Origin: an uncultured Oscillospiraceae bacterium
Lineage (GTDB): Bacteria; Bacillota; Clostridia; Oscillospirales; Oscillospiraceae
Reading direction: 5' to 3'
Length of the DNA: 64,000 nucleotides
Assembly (NCBI GenBank): GCA_934636655.1
Contig: CAKUAS010000010.1
Location: forward strand, 10,874-74,873
The notes below the pieces were generated by a model that was not told where the DNA came from, did no database searches, and saw only the letters and a list, made by a program, of their open reading frames with translations. A program made the translations under genes and the position numbers. How positions within the stretch are numbered: the stretch's first letter is position 1; each line of letters opens with the position of its first letter. Shown here one piece after another: positions 50,481 to 58,742 of this stretch.

Positions 50481-50532
50481 ATAATAACATCTTAAAAACG
50501 ATGCGTCAAGCTTTGCAACATTTTTAAGATGT
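50481..50532 (-). promoter_or_regulatory. Minus-strand promoter and 12-bp inverted repeat
   Basis: Minus-strand TTGACG (50504-50509), 17 bases, TATTAT (50481-50486). The spacer contains ACATCTTAAAAA (50487-50498), and its perfect inverted copy TTTTTAAGATGT lies at 50521-50532 just before a TATAAT (50533-50538 region) facing the XRE gene. The two half-sites look like operators of the divergent XRE regulator. Confidence 0.7.
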
Positions 50533-50581
50533 ATAATCGTTCGAGCTGTTCGTTTATGCTTTTTTCAAAGGAGCTGATAAA

Positions 50582-50893
50582 ATGGACGGTGTATTTGTGC
50601 GCGAGCGCATAACGAGCCTGAGAATGAAGAAGGGCGTTTCGGAGTATCAGATGAGCTATGATCTCGGTCACAGCAGGGGCTATATAAACAACATATTCTC
50701 AGGCAAGAGCCTGCCCTCGGTCGCGGAGCTTCTTTCGATATGCGAATATTTCGGCATAACTCCTGCCGAGTTTTTCGACGAGGGCGACAAAGACCCGAGG
50801 ATCAGCCGCGAGATAATAGAGCTCATATCCCGGCTGGACAGCTCTGACCGACAGCTCATGAAAAGCATCGTGGAAAGATTGCTGCGAGAATAA
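50582..50893 (+). CDS. XRE-family transcriptional regulator
   Basis: A 103-residue Cro/C1-type regulator. ATG 50582 follows AAAGGAG by 7 bases. The HTH is ~residues 8-60 ('RITSLRMKKGVSEYQMSYDLGHSRGYINNIFSGKS' region), then 'LPSVAELLSICEYFGITPAEFF', typical of XRE proteins with a short dimerising tail (~75-103). It is divergent from the two membrane-anchored genes and very likely represses them and itself at the ACATCTTAAAAA half-sites (inference). Confidence 0.87.
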   Translation: MDGVFVRERITSLRMKKGVSEYQMSYDLGHSRGYINNIFSGKSLPSVAELLSICEYFGITPAEFFDEGDKDPRISREIIELISRLDSSDRQLMKSIVERLLRE

Positions 50894-50903
50894 ATGTACA
50901 GCA

Positions 50904-50940
50904 AAAAAGAGAGTGCAGATTTTCGGTCTGCCTCTCTTTT
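50904..50940 (+). terminator. Terminator, copy 6 of the GAGTGCAGA family (diverged)
   Basis: AAAAGAGAGTGCAGA pairs with TCTGCCTCTCTTTT around TTTTCGG; one bulge. It follows the XRE gene. Confidence 0.82.
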
Positions 50941-50948
50941 GATTTTCA

Positions 50949-50993
50949 CCTCATCCGCCGCCGTTGGCGGCACCTTCCCCTCAAGGGGAAGGT
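50949..50993. repeat. Double hairpin CCGCCG...CCTTCCCCTCAAGGGGAAGG
   Basis: GCCGCC (50957-50962)/GGCGGC (50966-50971) and ACCTTCCCCT (50972-50981)/AGGGGAAGGT (50984-50993). The second hairpin is a widely seen intergenic motif in Clostridia. It abuts element H. Confidence 0.75.
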
Positions 50994-50994
50994 A

Positions 50995-51196
50995 TTTTAG
51001 AGGCGCTTTGAGGCAGTACCGATACATATATTGCAGGTGCCCGGTATCGAAAGTGCGGAGAAAACCGTTTTTGCCCCGCGCTACGGGATTGCGACGCAGC
51101 CTTGTAAGAAGCGGCAGTTTTTCGGTTTTGTCGGTACTCTCGACACCGGGCAAGCGCAGTTATGTATAAGTGCAGCCTAAATGCGCCTCTGAAAAG
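50995..51196. repeat. Palindromic element, copy H (~202 bp, best preserved)
   Basis: Left arm begins ATTTTAGAGGCGCTTTGAGGC, then CAGTACCGATACATATATTGC and GCCCGGTATCGAAAGTGCGG. The right arm mirrors it: CGACACCGGGCAAGCGC, TATGTATAAGTGCAGCC and AATGCGCCTCTGAAAAG. The two ~85-bp arms pair over most of their length. It lies between the XRE gene and pstS; the pst leader starts beyond it. Confidence 0.85.
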
Positions 51197-51297
51197 TCTT
51201 TAAATTGTTTTTACAAAACTCCGCTTTCGGATTTGATAAACGGGGCATAATCTAAGGGTGTACCCGGAAATCAAAAGAAAAGAAAGGAGCTTTTTAA

Positions 51298-52149
51298 ATG
51301 AAAAAGCTTATAAGTTTAGTTCTCGCAGCGCTGATGGCGCTTATGCTGTTCGCGGCCTGCGGCAAGACGAATGACAACAGCAACACCGACAGCAATAAGG
51401 ACAACGCCGAAGTGACCGGCACCGTGAGCACCGACGGCTCGACCTCAATGGAAAAGGTCATCATGTCGCTGGGCGAATCGTTCCAGGCCGAGAACAAGGG
51501 CATCACCGTAGGCTACAACCCCACCGGCTCGGGCTCCGGCATCACCGCCGTAAGTGAAGGCCGCTGCGATATAGGCCTTGCATCCCGCGCACTCAAGGAC
51601 GATGAGAAGGCAGCCGGCCTTAAAGAGACCATCCTCGCGCTCGACGGCATCGCAATAATCGTTAACCCCGAAAACAATGTTTCCGACCTCACGATTGAGC
51701 AGATCGCAAAGATCTACACCGGCGAGATCACCAACTGGAAGGATGTCGGCGGCGACGACGCAGAGATCGTTCTCATCGGCCGCGAGGCAGGCTCAGGCAC
51801 CCGCGACGGCTTCGAGAGCATAACCGACACCAAGGACTCCTGCAAATACCGCCAGGAGCTCACCTCCACCGGCGACGTGATCACCACCGTTGCAGGCAAC
51901 CCCAACGCAATCGGCTACGCATCCCTGGCTTCCGTTAAGGACAGTGTAAAGGCCCTCTCCGTAAACGGCGTAGCTCCCAGCGAGGCGACCGTATCCGACG
52001 GCAGCTACGCGGTACAGCGTCCCTTCGTCCTCGTCACCAAGGACGGCACCGAGCTCTCCGCGGCAGCACAGAAGTTCTTCGACTACGCAACCAGCAAGGA
52101 CGCAGCGGACATCATCTCCGCGGCCGGTGCGGTTCCCGTAGCAAAGTAA
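51298..52149 (+). CDS. pstS: Phosphate ABC transporter substrate-binding lipoprotein
   Basis: A 283-residue PstS. The signal peptide ends in the lipobox 'LFAAC' (Cys ~20). Phosphate-binding motifs are visible: 'STDGSTSMEKVI', 'NPTGSGSGITAV', 'DIGLASRAL', 'GREAGSGTRDGFE'. It captures phosphate outside the cell. AAGGAG lies 8-9 bases upstream. A hairpin without T-run separates it from pstC, a common way to make more PstS than permease. The upstream region has a CATAAT -10 and T-rich boxes that could be PHO sites, not verified. Confidence 0.95.
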   Translation: MKKLISLVLAALMALMLFAACGKTNDNSNTDSNKDNAEVTGTVSTDGSTSMEKVIMSLGESFQAENKGITVGYNPTGSGSGITAVSEGRCDIGLASRALKDDEKAAGLKETILALDGIAIIVNPENNVSDLTIEQIAKIYTGEITNWKDVGGDDAEIVLIGREAGSGTRDGFESITDTKDSCKYRQELTSTGDVITTVAGNPNAIGYASLASVKDSVKALSVNGVAPSEATVSDGSYAVQRPFVLVTKDGTELSAAAQKFFDYATSKDAADIISAAGAVPVAK

Positions 52150-52169
52150 GTTAAACGAACAAATTAAAC

Positions 52170-52191
52170 GGCGGCCTCTCAAGAGGCCGCC
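52170..52191 (+). terminator. Hairpin between pstS and pstC (attenuator/stabiliser)
   Basis: Perfect 10-bp stem GGCGGCCTCT (52170-52179)/AGAGGCCGCC (52182-52191) with a 2-base loop and no T-run; probably limits or protects the upstream mRNA rather than ending it. Confidence 0.7.
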
Positions 52192-52203
52192 ATATTAGAA
52201 TTT

Positions 52204-53079
52204 ATGAAGACAAAAACGAAAAATCTGCTTGAAAATATAGTCCACGCCATCTTCCTCGTTCTCGGCCTCGTGACAGTGGCCGCAGTTTTGATGATAACCG
52301 TCTATCTCATCGTCTCCGGCATACCGGCCATACGCGAGATAGGTCTGTCGAACTTCCTGTTCGGGAAGAAGTGGGCCTCGACCGCGGCAACGCCGAGCTA
52401 CGGCATACTGCCGTTTATCCTCACGAGCATTTACGGCACGGCGGGCGCTATCTGCCTCGGCGTGCCGGTGGGCTTCATGGCCTCGGTGTACCTCGCGAAG
52501 ATGGCAAAGCCGCGCGTGCGCGCCGTCGTTGTCGAGGCGGTGTCGCTGCTTGCGGGCATACCCTCGGTCGTGTACGGCCTTGTGGGTATGATGGTGCTCG
52601 TTCCGGGCATAAGGAAGGTTTTCAATGTTCCCGACGGTGCGAGCCTGCTGGCGGCCATAATCGTTCTCGCGATCATGATTCTGCCGTCTATAATCAAGGT
52701 CTCGATGACCTCGCTTGAGGCCGTTCCTAAAGAATATGAGGATGCGTCCCTCGCCCTCGGCGCAACGCCGACGGAGACGTATTTCCGCGTGTCCGTCCCA
52801 GCGGCGAAAAGCGGCATAGCCGCGGCGGTCGTACTCGGCGTCGGCAGAGCGATAGGCGAAGCGATGGCGGTCATGATGGTATCGGGCAACGTGCCGAACA
52901 TGCCGGAGCTTTTCCAAAGCGTCAGGTTTCTCACCACCGCGGTCGCAAGCGAGATGAGCTATTCTTCCGGTCTCCAGCGTCAGGCGCTTTTCTCCATCGC
53001 GCTGGTACTGTTCCTGTTTATCATGCTCATAAACGTGACGCTCAACTTCCTTTTGAAGAGGGATAAGTCGAATGGATAA
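52204..53079 (+). CDS. pstC: Phosphate ABC transporter permease PstC
   Basis: A 291-residue permease with six TM helices. The EAA loop region is 'EAVPKEYEDASLALGATPTETYFRVSVPAAKSG', with the Gly at the expected place. It begins 54 bases after pstS; the upstream GAGGCCGCCA may also serve as ribosome region. It pairs with PstA to form the membrane channel. It overlaps pstA by 8 bases, indicating translational coupling. Confidence 0.94.
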   Translation: MKTKTKNLLENIVHAIFLVLGLVTVAAVLMITVYLIVSGIPAIREIGLSNFLFGKKWASTAATPSYGILPFILTSIYGTAGAICLGVPVGFMASVYLAKMAKPRVRAVVVEAVSLLAGIPSVVYGLVGMMVLVPGIRKVFNVPDGASLLAAIIVLAIMILPSIIKVSMTSLEAVPKEYEDASLALGATPTETYFRVSVPAAKSGIAAAVVLGVGRAIGEAMAVMMVSGNVPNMPELFQSVRFLTTAVASEMSYSSGLQRQALFSIALVLFLFIMLINVTLNFLLKRDKSNG

Positions 53080-53938
53080 CAAAAACGTAAAAGCAAGGCG
53101 CAGGGCTTATGAGATCACGATGCGCGGCCTGTCCGGCCTGTGCGCACTTCTCACCTCGGCGCTGGTGCTGTTCCTGATAGCGTATGTTCTCATAAGGGGC
53201 ATACCGAATATATCGTGGGAGTTTATCTCCACAAAGCCGAGCTACCTAAGCGGCTCGGTCGGTATCCTGCCGGATATACTTAATACGCTGTACATCGTCC
53301 TCGGCACGCTACTGTGGGTGCTGCCCCTCGGCGTGGGAGCGGCGATCTACCTCACGGAGTATGCTAAAAATCACCGCATCGTCGGCGCTATCGAATACGC
53401 GGCCGAAACGCTTTCGGGTATACCGAGCATCATCTACGGCCTTGTCGGCATGCTGTTTTTCTGCGAATTTCTCGGCTACCAAACCTCGTTGCAGGCCGGC
53501 GCTATGACGCTCGTCATCATGAATCTGCCGACGGTCATGCGCACAACGCAGGAGAGCCTCAAGACTGTTCCTCAGAGCCTGCGCGAGGGCGCGTTTGGCC
53601 TCGGGGCGGGCAAGTGGCGCGTTATACGCACCGTTGTGTTCCCCGGCTGCGTGGACGGCATCATAACCGGCTGCATACTGGCAGTTGGGCGCATCCTCGG
53701 CGAATCGGCTGCACTGCTGTTCACCGCGGGCTTTGCGCACAATATCTATAACCTGTTCGTCGACGGTCTGTCCGGCCCGGGCGCGACGCTTACCGTTGCA
53801 CTTTACGTCTACGCCAAGGAGCAGGGCGAGTTCGGCATAGCCTTTGCCATCGCGGCAATACTCATGGCGCTGACGGTCATCATTAACCTCGCGGCCACGC
53901 TTATCGGCAAACATTATCAGAAGAGGAGAAGCATATGA
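53072..53938 (+). CDS. pstA: Phosphate ABC transporter permease PstA
   Basis: A 288-residue permease. After the N-terminal helix the EAA loop '[30 protein letters not shown]' is seen. It overlaps pstC by 8 bases and pstB by 4 (ATGA at 53935-53938). Together PstC and PstA carry phosphate through the membrane, driven by PstB. Confidence 0.94.
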   Translation: MDNKNVKARRRAYEITMRGLSGLCALLTSALVLFLIAYVLIRGIPNISWEFISTKPSYLSGSVGILPDILNTLYIVLGTLLWVLPLGVGAAIYLTEYAKNHRIVGAIEYAAETLSGIPSIIYGLVGMLFFCEFLGYQTSLQAGAMTLVIMNLPTVMRTTQESLKTVPQSLREGAFGLGAGKWRVIRTVVFPGCVDGIITGCILAVGRILGESAALLFTAGFAHNIYNLFVDGLSGPGATLTVALYVYAKEQGEFGIAFAIAAILMALTVIINLAATLIGKHYQKRRSI

Positions 53939-54690
53939 GCAGCATCATAAGCGTAAACGACCTGTGCCTGTGGTATGGTCAGACGCAGGCGCTTAAAAAT
54001 ATAAATATGGAGATCCCCGAAAAGAGCATAACCGCCCTCATCGGCCCCTCCGGCTGCGGCAAATCGACGTTTTTAAAGACGCTCGACCGCATGAACGACC
54101 TCGTACCCGGCGTTAAGATAACGGGCGAGTTAAAGTATAAGGAGCAGAATATCTACGCTCCCGGCACGGACGTAAACGAGCTCAGGCGCTGCGTGGGCAT
54201 GGTGTTTCAGAAGCCCAATCCCTTCCCCATGAGCATTTACGATAACGTTGCCTACGGCCCGCGCACGCACGGCATACGCAAAAAGTCCGAGCTTGACGAG
54301 ATCGTCGAGCGCTCGCTTCAGGGCGCCGCCATTTGGGACGAAGTAAAGGACAGGCTGAAAAAATCCGCCCTCGGCCTCTCTGGCGGCCAGCAGCAGAGGC
54401 TGTGCATAGCCCGAGCCCTCGCCGTCGAGCCGGACGTGCTGCTCATGGACGAGCCGACGAGCGCGCTCGACCCCATATCCACCTCGAAGATCGAGGAGCT
54501 TGCCACGGAGCTTAAGAAGAACTACACCATCGTCATCGTGACGCACAACATGCAGCAGGCGCTGCGCATTTCCGACAGCACCGCATTTTTCCTGCTCGGC
54601 GAGCTCATTGAATACGATAATACCGAAAAACTGTTCTCCGTGCCGAGCGATAAGCGCACCGAGGACTATATAACAGGGAGGTTCGGCTGA
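53935..54690 (+). CDS. pstB: Phosphate ABC transporter ATPase PstB
   Basis: A 251-residue ATPase. Walker [10 protein letters not shown] (37-45), Q-loop '[21 protein letters not shown]' with the PstB-specific NPFPMSIY, signature '[15 protein letters not shown]', Walker B '[12 protein letters not shown]' and H-loop 'VTHNMQQA' are all present. It powers phosphate import and, with PhoU, signals phosphate state to the PhoR system. Confidence 0.97.
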   Translation: MSSIISVNDLCLWYGQTQALKNINMEIPEKSITALIGPSGCGKSTFLKTLDRMNDLVPGVKITGELKYKEQNIYAPGTDVNELRRCVGMVFQKPNPFPMSIYDNVAYGPRTHGIRKKSELDEIVERSLQGAAIWDEVKDRLKKSALGLSGGQQQRLCIARALAVEPDVLLMDEPTSALDPISTSKIEELATELKKNYTIVIVTHNMQQALRISDSTAFFLLGELIEYDNTEKLFSVPSDKRTEDYITGRFG

Positions 54691-55340
54691 TGAGAAGCAA
54701 ATTCGACGCCCAGCTCAAGGAGCTCGGCGAAAAGCTCACGCTCATGGGCGCAATGTGCGAGGAGGCGATAGCAAACTCGGCAAAGGCGCTGCTTTCCGGC
54801 GACTGCGAGCTTGCCAAAAAGCTTGCGCCGCTTGACCTTGAGATAGACCAGTACGAGCGCGATATCGAGACGCTGTGCCTGCGGCTTTTATTGCAGCAGC
54901 AGCCCGTCGCGCGCGACCTGCGTCAGATATCGGCTGCACTTAAAATGATAACCGACCTTGAGCGCATCGGCGATCAGGCCTCGGATATCGCGGAGATAAT
55001 CCCGCACCTTAACGGCAGGACGGGCAGCGAGTGCGGCGCGATGCGCCCCATGGCAGAGGCCGCCATCGGCATGGTGACCGACAGCATCGAGGCATATAAC
55101 AGGCGCGATATCGCCCTTGCAAAGAGCGTGATCGAGCATGACGACGTTGTTGACGACTGCTTTTTGAGCGTAAAAACGACGCTTATCGACATGATCCGCA
55201 ACGAGCACGGCGACGCGGAGTACGCCCTCGATCTTCTCATGATTGCGAAGTACTTCGAGCGCATTGGCGACCACGCAACGAACGTAGCCGAATGGGTCGA
55301 GTTCTCCGTCACCGGTGTGCACAAATCCAGTGAGATATAG
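54690..55340 (+). CDS. phoU: Phosphate-signalling protein PhoU
   Basis: A 216-residue two-repeat helical bundle. Each half has the metal-binding E/DxxxD pattern ('DLERIGDQASDIAE' and 'YFERIGDHATNVAEW'). It overlaps the pstB stop by one base. PhoU links Pst transport to the Pho two-component system and to persistence. The operon ends in a strong terminator 12 bases downstream. Confidence 0.95.
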   Translation: MRSKFDAQLKELGEKLTLMGAMCEEAIANSAKALLSGDCELAKKLAPLDLEIDQYERDIETLCLRLLLQQQPVARDLRQISAALKMITDLERIGDQASDIAEIIPHLNGRTGSECGAMRPMAEAAIGMVTDSIEAYNRRDIALAKSVIEHDDVVDDCFLSVKTTLIDMIRNEHGDAEYALDLLMIAKYFERIGDHATNVAEWVEFSVTGVHKSSEI

Positions 55341-55351
55341 CCAAGATAACA

Positions 55352-55378
55352 AAAAAGCTCCCCGCTGGGGAGCTTTTT
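55352..55378. terminator. Bidirectional terminator after phoU
   Basis: AAAAAGCTCCCC (55352-55363) pairs with GGGGAGCTTTTT (55367-55378), loop of 3. The convergent DUF3169-like gene ends 8 bases away. Confidence 0.92.
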
Positions 55379-55385
55379 AATTCTG

Positions 55386-56177
55386 TCAGGATATTTTTAT
55401 CCCTGCTTTGGAGTATCTCATTGCTTCTTTATAATATGCCGATAGGCTCACGAGCCAGACTATGCACACCGCAAGCGAGGGCAAAAAGCCGATCTCAAAT
55501 ATCAGAGCACACAAGGCCAGCACGATGGCCAGCGCGGCGCAGGCGGTATTGGTCGCGGCGTAGGCCCTGAACGCGCATTTGCCGATAATCAGCTTCTCGG
55601 CCTCGTCGCAGCTGTCGACCCATTTCTTTTGGAAGCGCATGTCGTAGACCGACGCGGTCTTCTCGGGATTCGTCGTCTTGACGGCATCCACGCACTTCTG
55701 CTGGATGACGAGAGCCTCGACCATGATGGCGATGAGCGCCGCGACGGACAAGGTAAACAGCCATCTCCCGTTTCCGCTTTCGACTGCGGCAAGACCGCCG
55801 GAGTATGCCGCCGCGATTAGGAAATACGAAAGCACGAGCGCTGTGCTCATGATCCACAGTGCGGCCGAGAGCTTTTTGTCAAAGCGGCCGGCAAGCTCCT
55901 CATCCTCACCATCCCACGAGGCGATGAGCTGCTTTGCGCCGCGGTAAAGCACGGCACAAACGATTGGAGAGACTACCGCTAAAACCAAAAGCAGCCATGG
56001 TGCTATGTACGTTCCGAAATACGCGCCGACGCTTTTTATCTCGCCCGTCAGGCCGCTCAGGCCGTATTTTGCGGACAAAAAGCCTATCACGCCGCCTATG
56101 ACCGCGCATATAACGATCCAAAGAACAAATTTTGGCCTTGCTTTGCGGTTGGCCGCTTTTATCTCGTCATTTTTCAT
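55386..56177 (-). CDS. DUF3169-like integral membrane protein
   Basis: A 263-residue membrane protein with about six helices ('FVLWIVICAVIGGVIGFLS', 'WLLLVLAVVSPIVCAVLY', 'ALWIMSTALVLSYFLIAAA' and others). The mid-chain cytoplasmic loop '...YDMRFQKKWVDSCDEAEKLIIGKCAFRAYA' is typical of the DUF3169 family. It overlaps the XRE gene by 11 bases. XRE-DUF3169 pairs are common in Firmicutes, and the membrane protein probably passes a signal to the regulator. Function unknown. Confidence 0.8.
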   Translation of the reverse strand: MKNDEIKAANRKARPKFVLWIVICAVIGGVIGFLSAKYGLSGLTGEIKSVGAYFGTYIAPWLLLVLAVVSPIVCAVLYRGAKQLIASWDGEDEELAGRFDKKLSAALWIMSTALVLSYFLIAAAYSGGLAAVESGNGRWLFTLSVAALIAIMVEALVIQQKCVDAVKTTNPEKTASVYDMRFQKKWVDSCDEAEKLIIGKCAFRAYAATNTACAALAIVLALCALIFEIGFLPSLAVCIVWLVSLSAYYKEAMRYSKAGIKIS

Positions 56178-56391
56178 TATCGTTTTCCTCCTGCAAATAG
56201 AAAATATCCTCGACCTTGACGCCGCACACATTCGCAAGCTTCATCGCAAGGACGATAGACGGCGAATAATCGCCGCGCTCAATGAGGCTTATAGTCTGCC
56301 GCGACACTCCGCACAGTCGTCCCATCTCCTGCTGATTAACGTTCAGCGCGGCTCTGTGCTCCTTGAGCCGGTTTTTCAATATCATAGCCAT
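56167..56391 (-). CDS. XRE-family regulator paired with DUF3169-like protein
   Basis: A 74-residue Cro/C1-type HTH protein: 'LKEHRAALNVNQQEMGRLCGVSRQTISLIERGDYSPSIVLAMKLAN'. ATG 56391 follows GGAGG by 6 bases; an extended upstream frame has no ribosome site. Short XRE proteins of this kind bind DNA as dimers and control the membrane partner. Its own promoter carries a TGACAA-N6-TTGTCA repeat, a likely autoregulatory site. Confidence 0.86.
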   Translation of the reverse strand: MAMILKNRLKEHRAALNVNQQEMGRLCGVSRQTISLIERGDYSPSIVLAMKLANVCGVKVEDIFYLQEENDNEK

Positions 56392-56425
56392 ACAGCACCT
56401 CCATTGACAACTCGCTTTGCCAAAT

Positions 56426-56478
56426 TGACAAACATCATTGTCATTTTGCATTATATACTTGTCATGCACGCTTGTCAA
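56426..56478 (-). promoter_or_regulatory. Promoter and operator of the XRE/DUF3169 pair
   Basis: Minus-strand TTGACA (56473-56478), 17 bases, TATAAT (56450-56455). Downstream an inverted repeat TGACAA (56426-56431)/TTGTCA (56438-56443) lies between the start point and the gene, and other TTGACA-like copies occur nearby. Confidence 0.78.
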
Positions 56479-56490
56479 CAGGAAGACAAA

Positions 56491-56515
56491 AAAGCTCCCC
56501 CGGCGGGGGAGCTTT
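56491..56515 (-). terminator. Terminator of the SLH lipase gene
   Basis: AAAGCTCCCCC (56491-56501) with GGGGGAGCTTT (56505-56515), loop of 3; followed on the minus strand by a T-run. It also insulates the XRE promoter region. Confidence 0.9.
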
Positions 56516-56527
56516 CTCATGCTGATC

Positions 56528-58402
56528 TTATTTTGCCAAGTCGCGGTGCAGGAACGTTACAACCTGAGCACGGGTACAGGGTGCGTTGGGGGCAAATGTT
56601 CCGTTGCCGGTACCGACGGTCACGCCGTTCTCGGCAGCCCACAGCACGGCCTGCGCATAGTAGGCTGTGGACGGAACGTCGGAAAACGGATTTGCCAAAC
56701 TTGCCTCAGGGCAATTTTCATAGCGCCAAAGGAAAGATACAAACTGTGCACGCGTGACCGTTGCATTAGGCGAGAATGTCGTTTCGGTCGTGCCCTTTAC
56801 GATACCGTTTTCATAGGCCCATGCAGCAGCCTCGCTATAGAAGCTTCCGACCTTGACGTCGGTAAACGGTGTCTGAACAGACTTGGGTGTGGGCTTGCCT
56901 GCTGCGCGCCACAGGAATGTGACGACCTGAGCGCGGGTACAGCTTTGGTCGGGCGCAAAGTGCGTCGCGTCAACGCCGGAAACGATGCCCTTGTTGTAAC
57001 CCCACTCGACGGGTTCGTAGTAGTAAGTGCCCTTGACCACGTCTACAAAGGGCATGCCGCTCTCGGGAACATCGGGAGTCTCGTTCTCGGTGGGAATGCT
57101 CGCGAGCATCGCAGCCAGCTCATAGAATTTGCCCTGGAGGTATTTCGTATTTGAGGTCTGGCCAACCATATTCAAGTGGTCGGTGCGTTCTATCTTTTCA
57201 ATATAGTTCCAAACGCCCTTCTCGGTGCCATCCTTGAAAGTGATCACACCGTTTTCGGTACCGTAATTGAGATTATAGCGATCAGACGAACCTTCGTGTG
57301 GATACTGCGCCGAGCGCACGCTTACGATGCCGTCGTTTTCCCACCAGCTCTCGTCGATGGTGACATGGCCGGCGGCGTAGTTTTTATAGCTGCCCATGTA
57401 GGTCGAGCTCTTTATCATGAGTGCGTTCATATTCGAGTAGGGCAGGTAATGGTGAGGATATACTGCGCTGCGATAGGTGTCCGAGCAGGCGATGGAGAAG
57501 TAATAGATATCGTCCTGCGCCTTTGCGTAGCTGTTGAGCACCGCCGCTCCATCCGGAGACAGGTCATAAACACTCAGATCCTTCACATCGCTGTTCCAAA
57601 GATTGCTGTTTTCGACACGGTGCAGGTAACTCTCATAGCTCTCACCCGGTTCGCGGACAAGCCCCCACTGGTCGAGCTTGAAGTCAAGGCCGAGATTCTC
57701 TTCATTGATATTTGCGCCAGTTGCCGCAGACAGAGCTGCGACGAACTGATGAACATAGGGCTCTTTTTCGTTATAGACCTTGCCGTCATACTGACTGCCG
57801 TCGTGAGGTGTGCAGAGGGTCGTGATACTTTCGATCCAATGGCGGCACTCGCCGGTGAAGAGCTTGTTTATGCTGCCGTCGGTTGTTGCGCGCATCTCAT
57901 CGGGGTCGCCGTTTTCGAGCAGCTGCGCGAGCATGCGTATCGTCTCACCGCCCATGCTGTGGCCGACGAGGTGCACCTTCAACGTGCTGTCGGCATCATT
58001 GAGCTCCGGCAGGACGCCCTTGAATGTGCGTCCGTAGCGTGCATGACCGTTCTGCGCCGAGTGGTACTGGCCGTAGTCGACCGTGCCGCCGACAAGGTAG
58101 GCGTACAGCTCGCAGGCTCTGTCCCAGTTGCTCGCAACGGGGCCGATCGACGGAGTATAGACCTCATAGCCCGCGTCATTGAGCATCTGCTGAAGGCTTG
58201 AATAGCCGCCCCAGTAGTGCAGATTCGCTACCTCCGTGCCGCCCCAGCCGAACAAACCGTGGACGAGCACGATAGGGTGCTTATTGCCCTCATCGCTCGC
58301 CGCTGTGCCGTCGGCATCGGCAAATGCGAATGAGGACATGGTCAGGAGCATTGCAATGACCAGAACCATTGCAAGCGTTTTCGCAAATTTGCTGTTTCTC
58401 AT
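56528..58402 (-). CDS. Secreted lipase with three SLH wall-anchoring repeats
   Basis: A 624-residue secreted esterase/lipase. The start at 58402 follows GGAGG; the signal peptide ends near 'SSFAFADA'. The alpha/beta-hydrolase core has 'PIVLVHGLFGWGG' (oxyanion region), the nucleophile Ser149 in 'GHSMGG' and 'TTLCTPHDGS', as in staphylococcal/Geobacillus-type lipases. Residues ~450-624 hold three SLH repeats ('PFVDVVKGTYYYEPVEWGYNKGIVSG...', each ending in a FLWR/FLHR-type tail), which bind wall polymer. It likely hydrolyses triglycerides or esters at the cell surface. Confidence 0.88.
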   Translation of the reverse strand: MRNSKFAKTLAMVLVIAMLLTMSSFAFADADGTAASDEGNKHPIVLVHGLFGWGGTEVANLHYWGGYSSLQQMLNDAGYEVYTPSIGPVASNWDRACELYAYLVGGTVDYGQYHSAQNGHARYGRTFKGVLPELNDADSTLKVHLVGHSMGGETIRMLAQLLENGDPDEMRATTDGSINKLFTGECRHWIESITTLCTPHDGSQYDGKVYNEKEPYVHQFVAALSAATGANINEENLGLDFKLDQWGLVREPGESYESYLHRVENSNLWNSDVKDLSVYDLSPDGAAVLNSYAKAQDDIYYFSIACSDTYRSAVYPHHYLPYSNMNALMIKSSTYMGSYKNYAAGHVTIDESWWENDGIVSVRSAQYPHEGSSDRYNLNYGTENGVITFKDGTEKGVWNYIEKIERTDHLNMVGQTSNTKYLQGKFYELAAMLASIPTENETPDVPESGMPFVDVVKGTYYYEPVEWGYNKGIVSGVDATHFAPDQSCTRAQVVTFLWRAAGKPTPKSVQTPFTDVKVGSFYSEAAAWAYENGIVKGTTETTFSPNATVTRAQFVSFLWRYENCPEASLANPFSDVPSTAYYAQAVLWAAENGVTVGTGNGTFAPNAPCTRAQVVTFLHRDLAK

Positions 58403-58742
58403 ATTGTCATTCCTCCGTAATTTTTGAATGAATTCCTGCATTTCTTCTGTTTGGCTTTGATGTTAGTCTGACAATACGGACAAATAAATAGGCAAATCGC
58501 ATGATTTGCCTAAAATCGAAGCAAATTGTGAGAAGTGCACAACAAGTGAATTTTGTTACATAAAGTGCTCATTTACACTCAAAATCCCAGTGTTTTCGCA
58601 AATATCATACATGTCTGTGCGAAATGTATGATGTTGCTATACTCATGCAGGAAACGCTTCATATTTGTCTTTCCAGCTCGCTTTGTCGTATTAAGACAAG
58701 CTAACTTAAAAAGCTCTCGCCCAAGGGACGAGAGCTTTCATA
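58403..58742. other. Non-coding interval upstream of the lipase with two inverted repeats
   Basis: About 340 bases without a gene. It contains a perfect 10-bp palindrome TAGGCAAATC-GCAT-GATTTGCCTA (58489-58512) and a 9-bp repeat ATCATACAT (58604-58612)/ATGTATGAT (58624-58632). These are candidate operators for the lipase promoter, which must lie here. The right end is the permease terminator. Confidence 0.6.
58710..58738 (-). terminator. Terminator of the ABC exporter operon
   Basis: AAAGCTCTCG (58710-58719) with CGAGAGCTTT (58729-58738) closes the operon that ends at 58743; a T-run follows on the minus strand. Confidence 0.88.
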
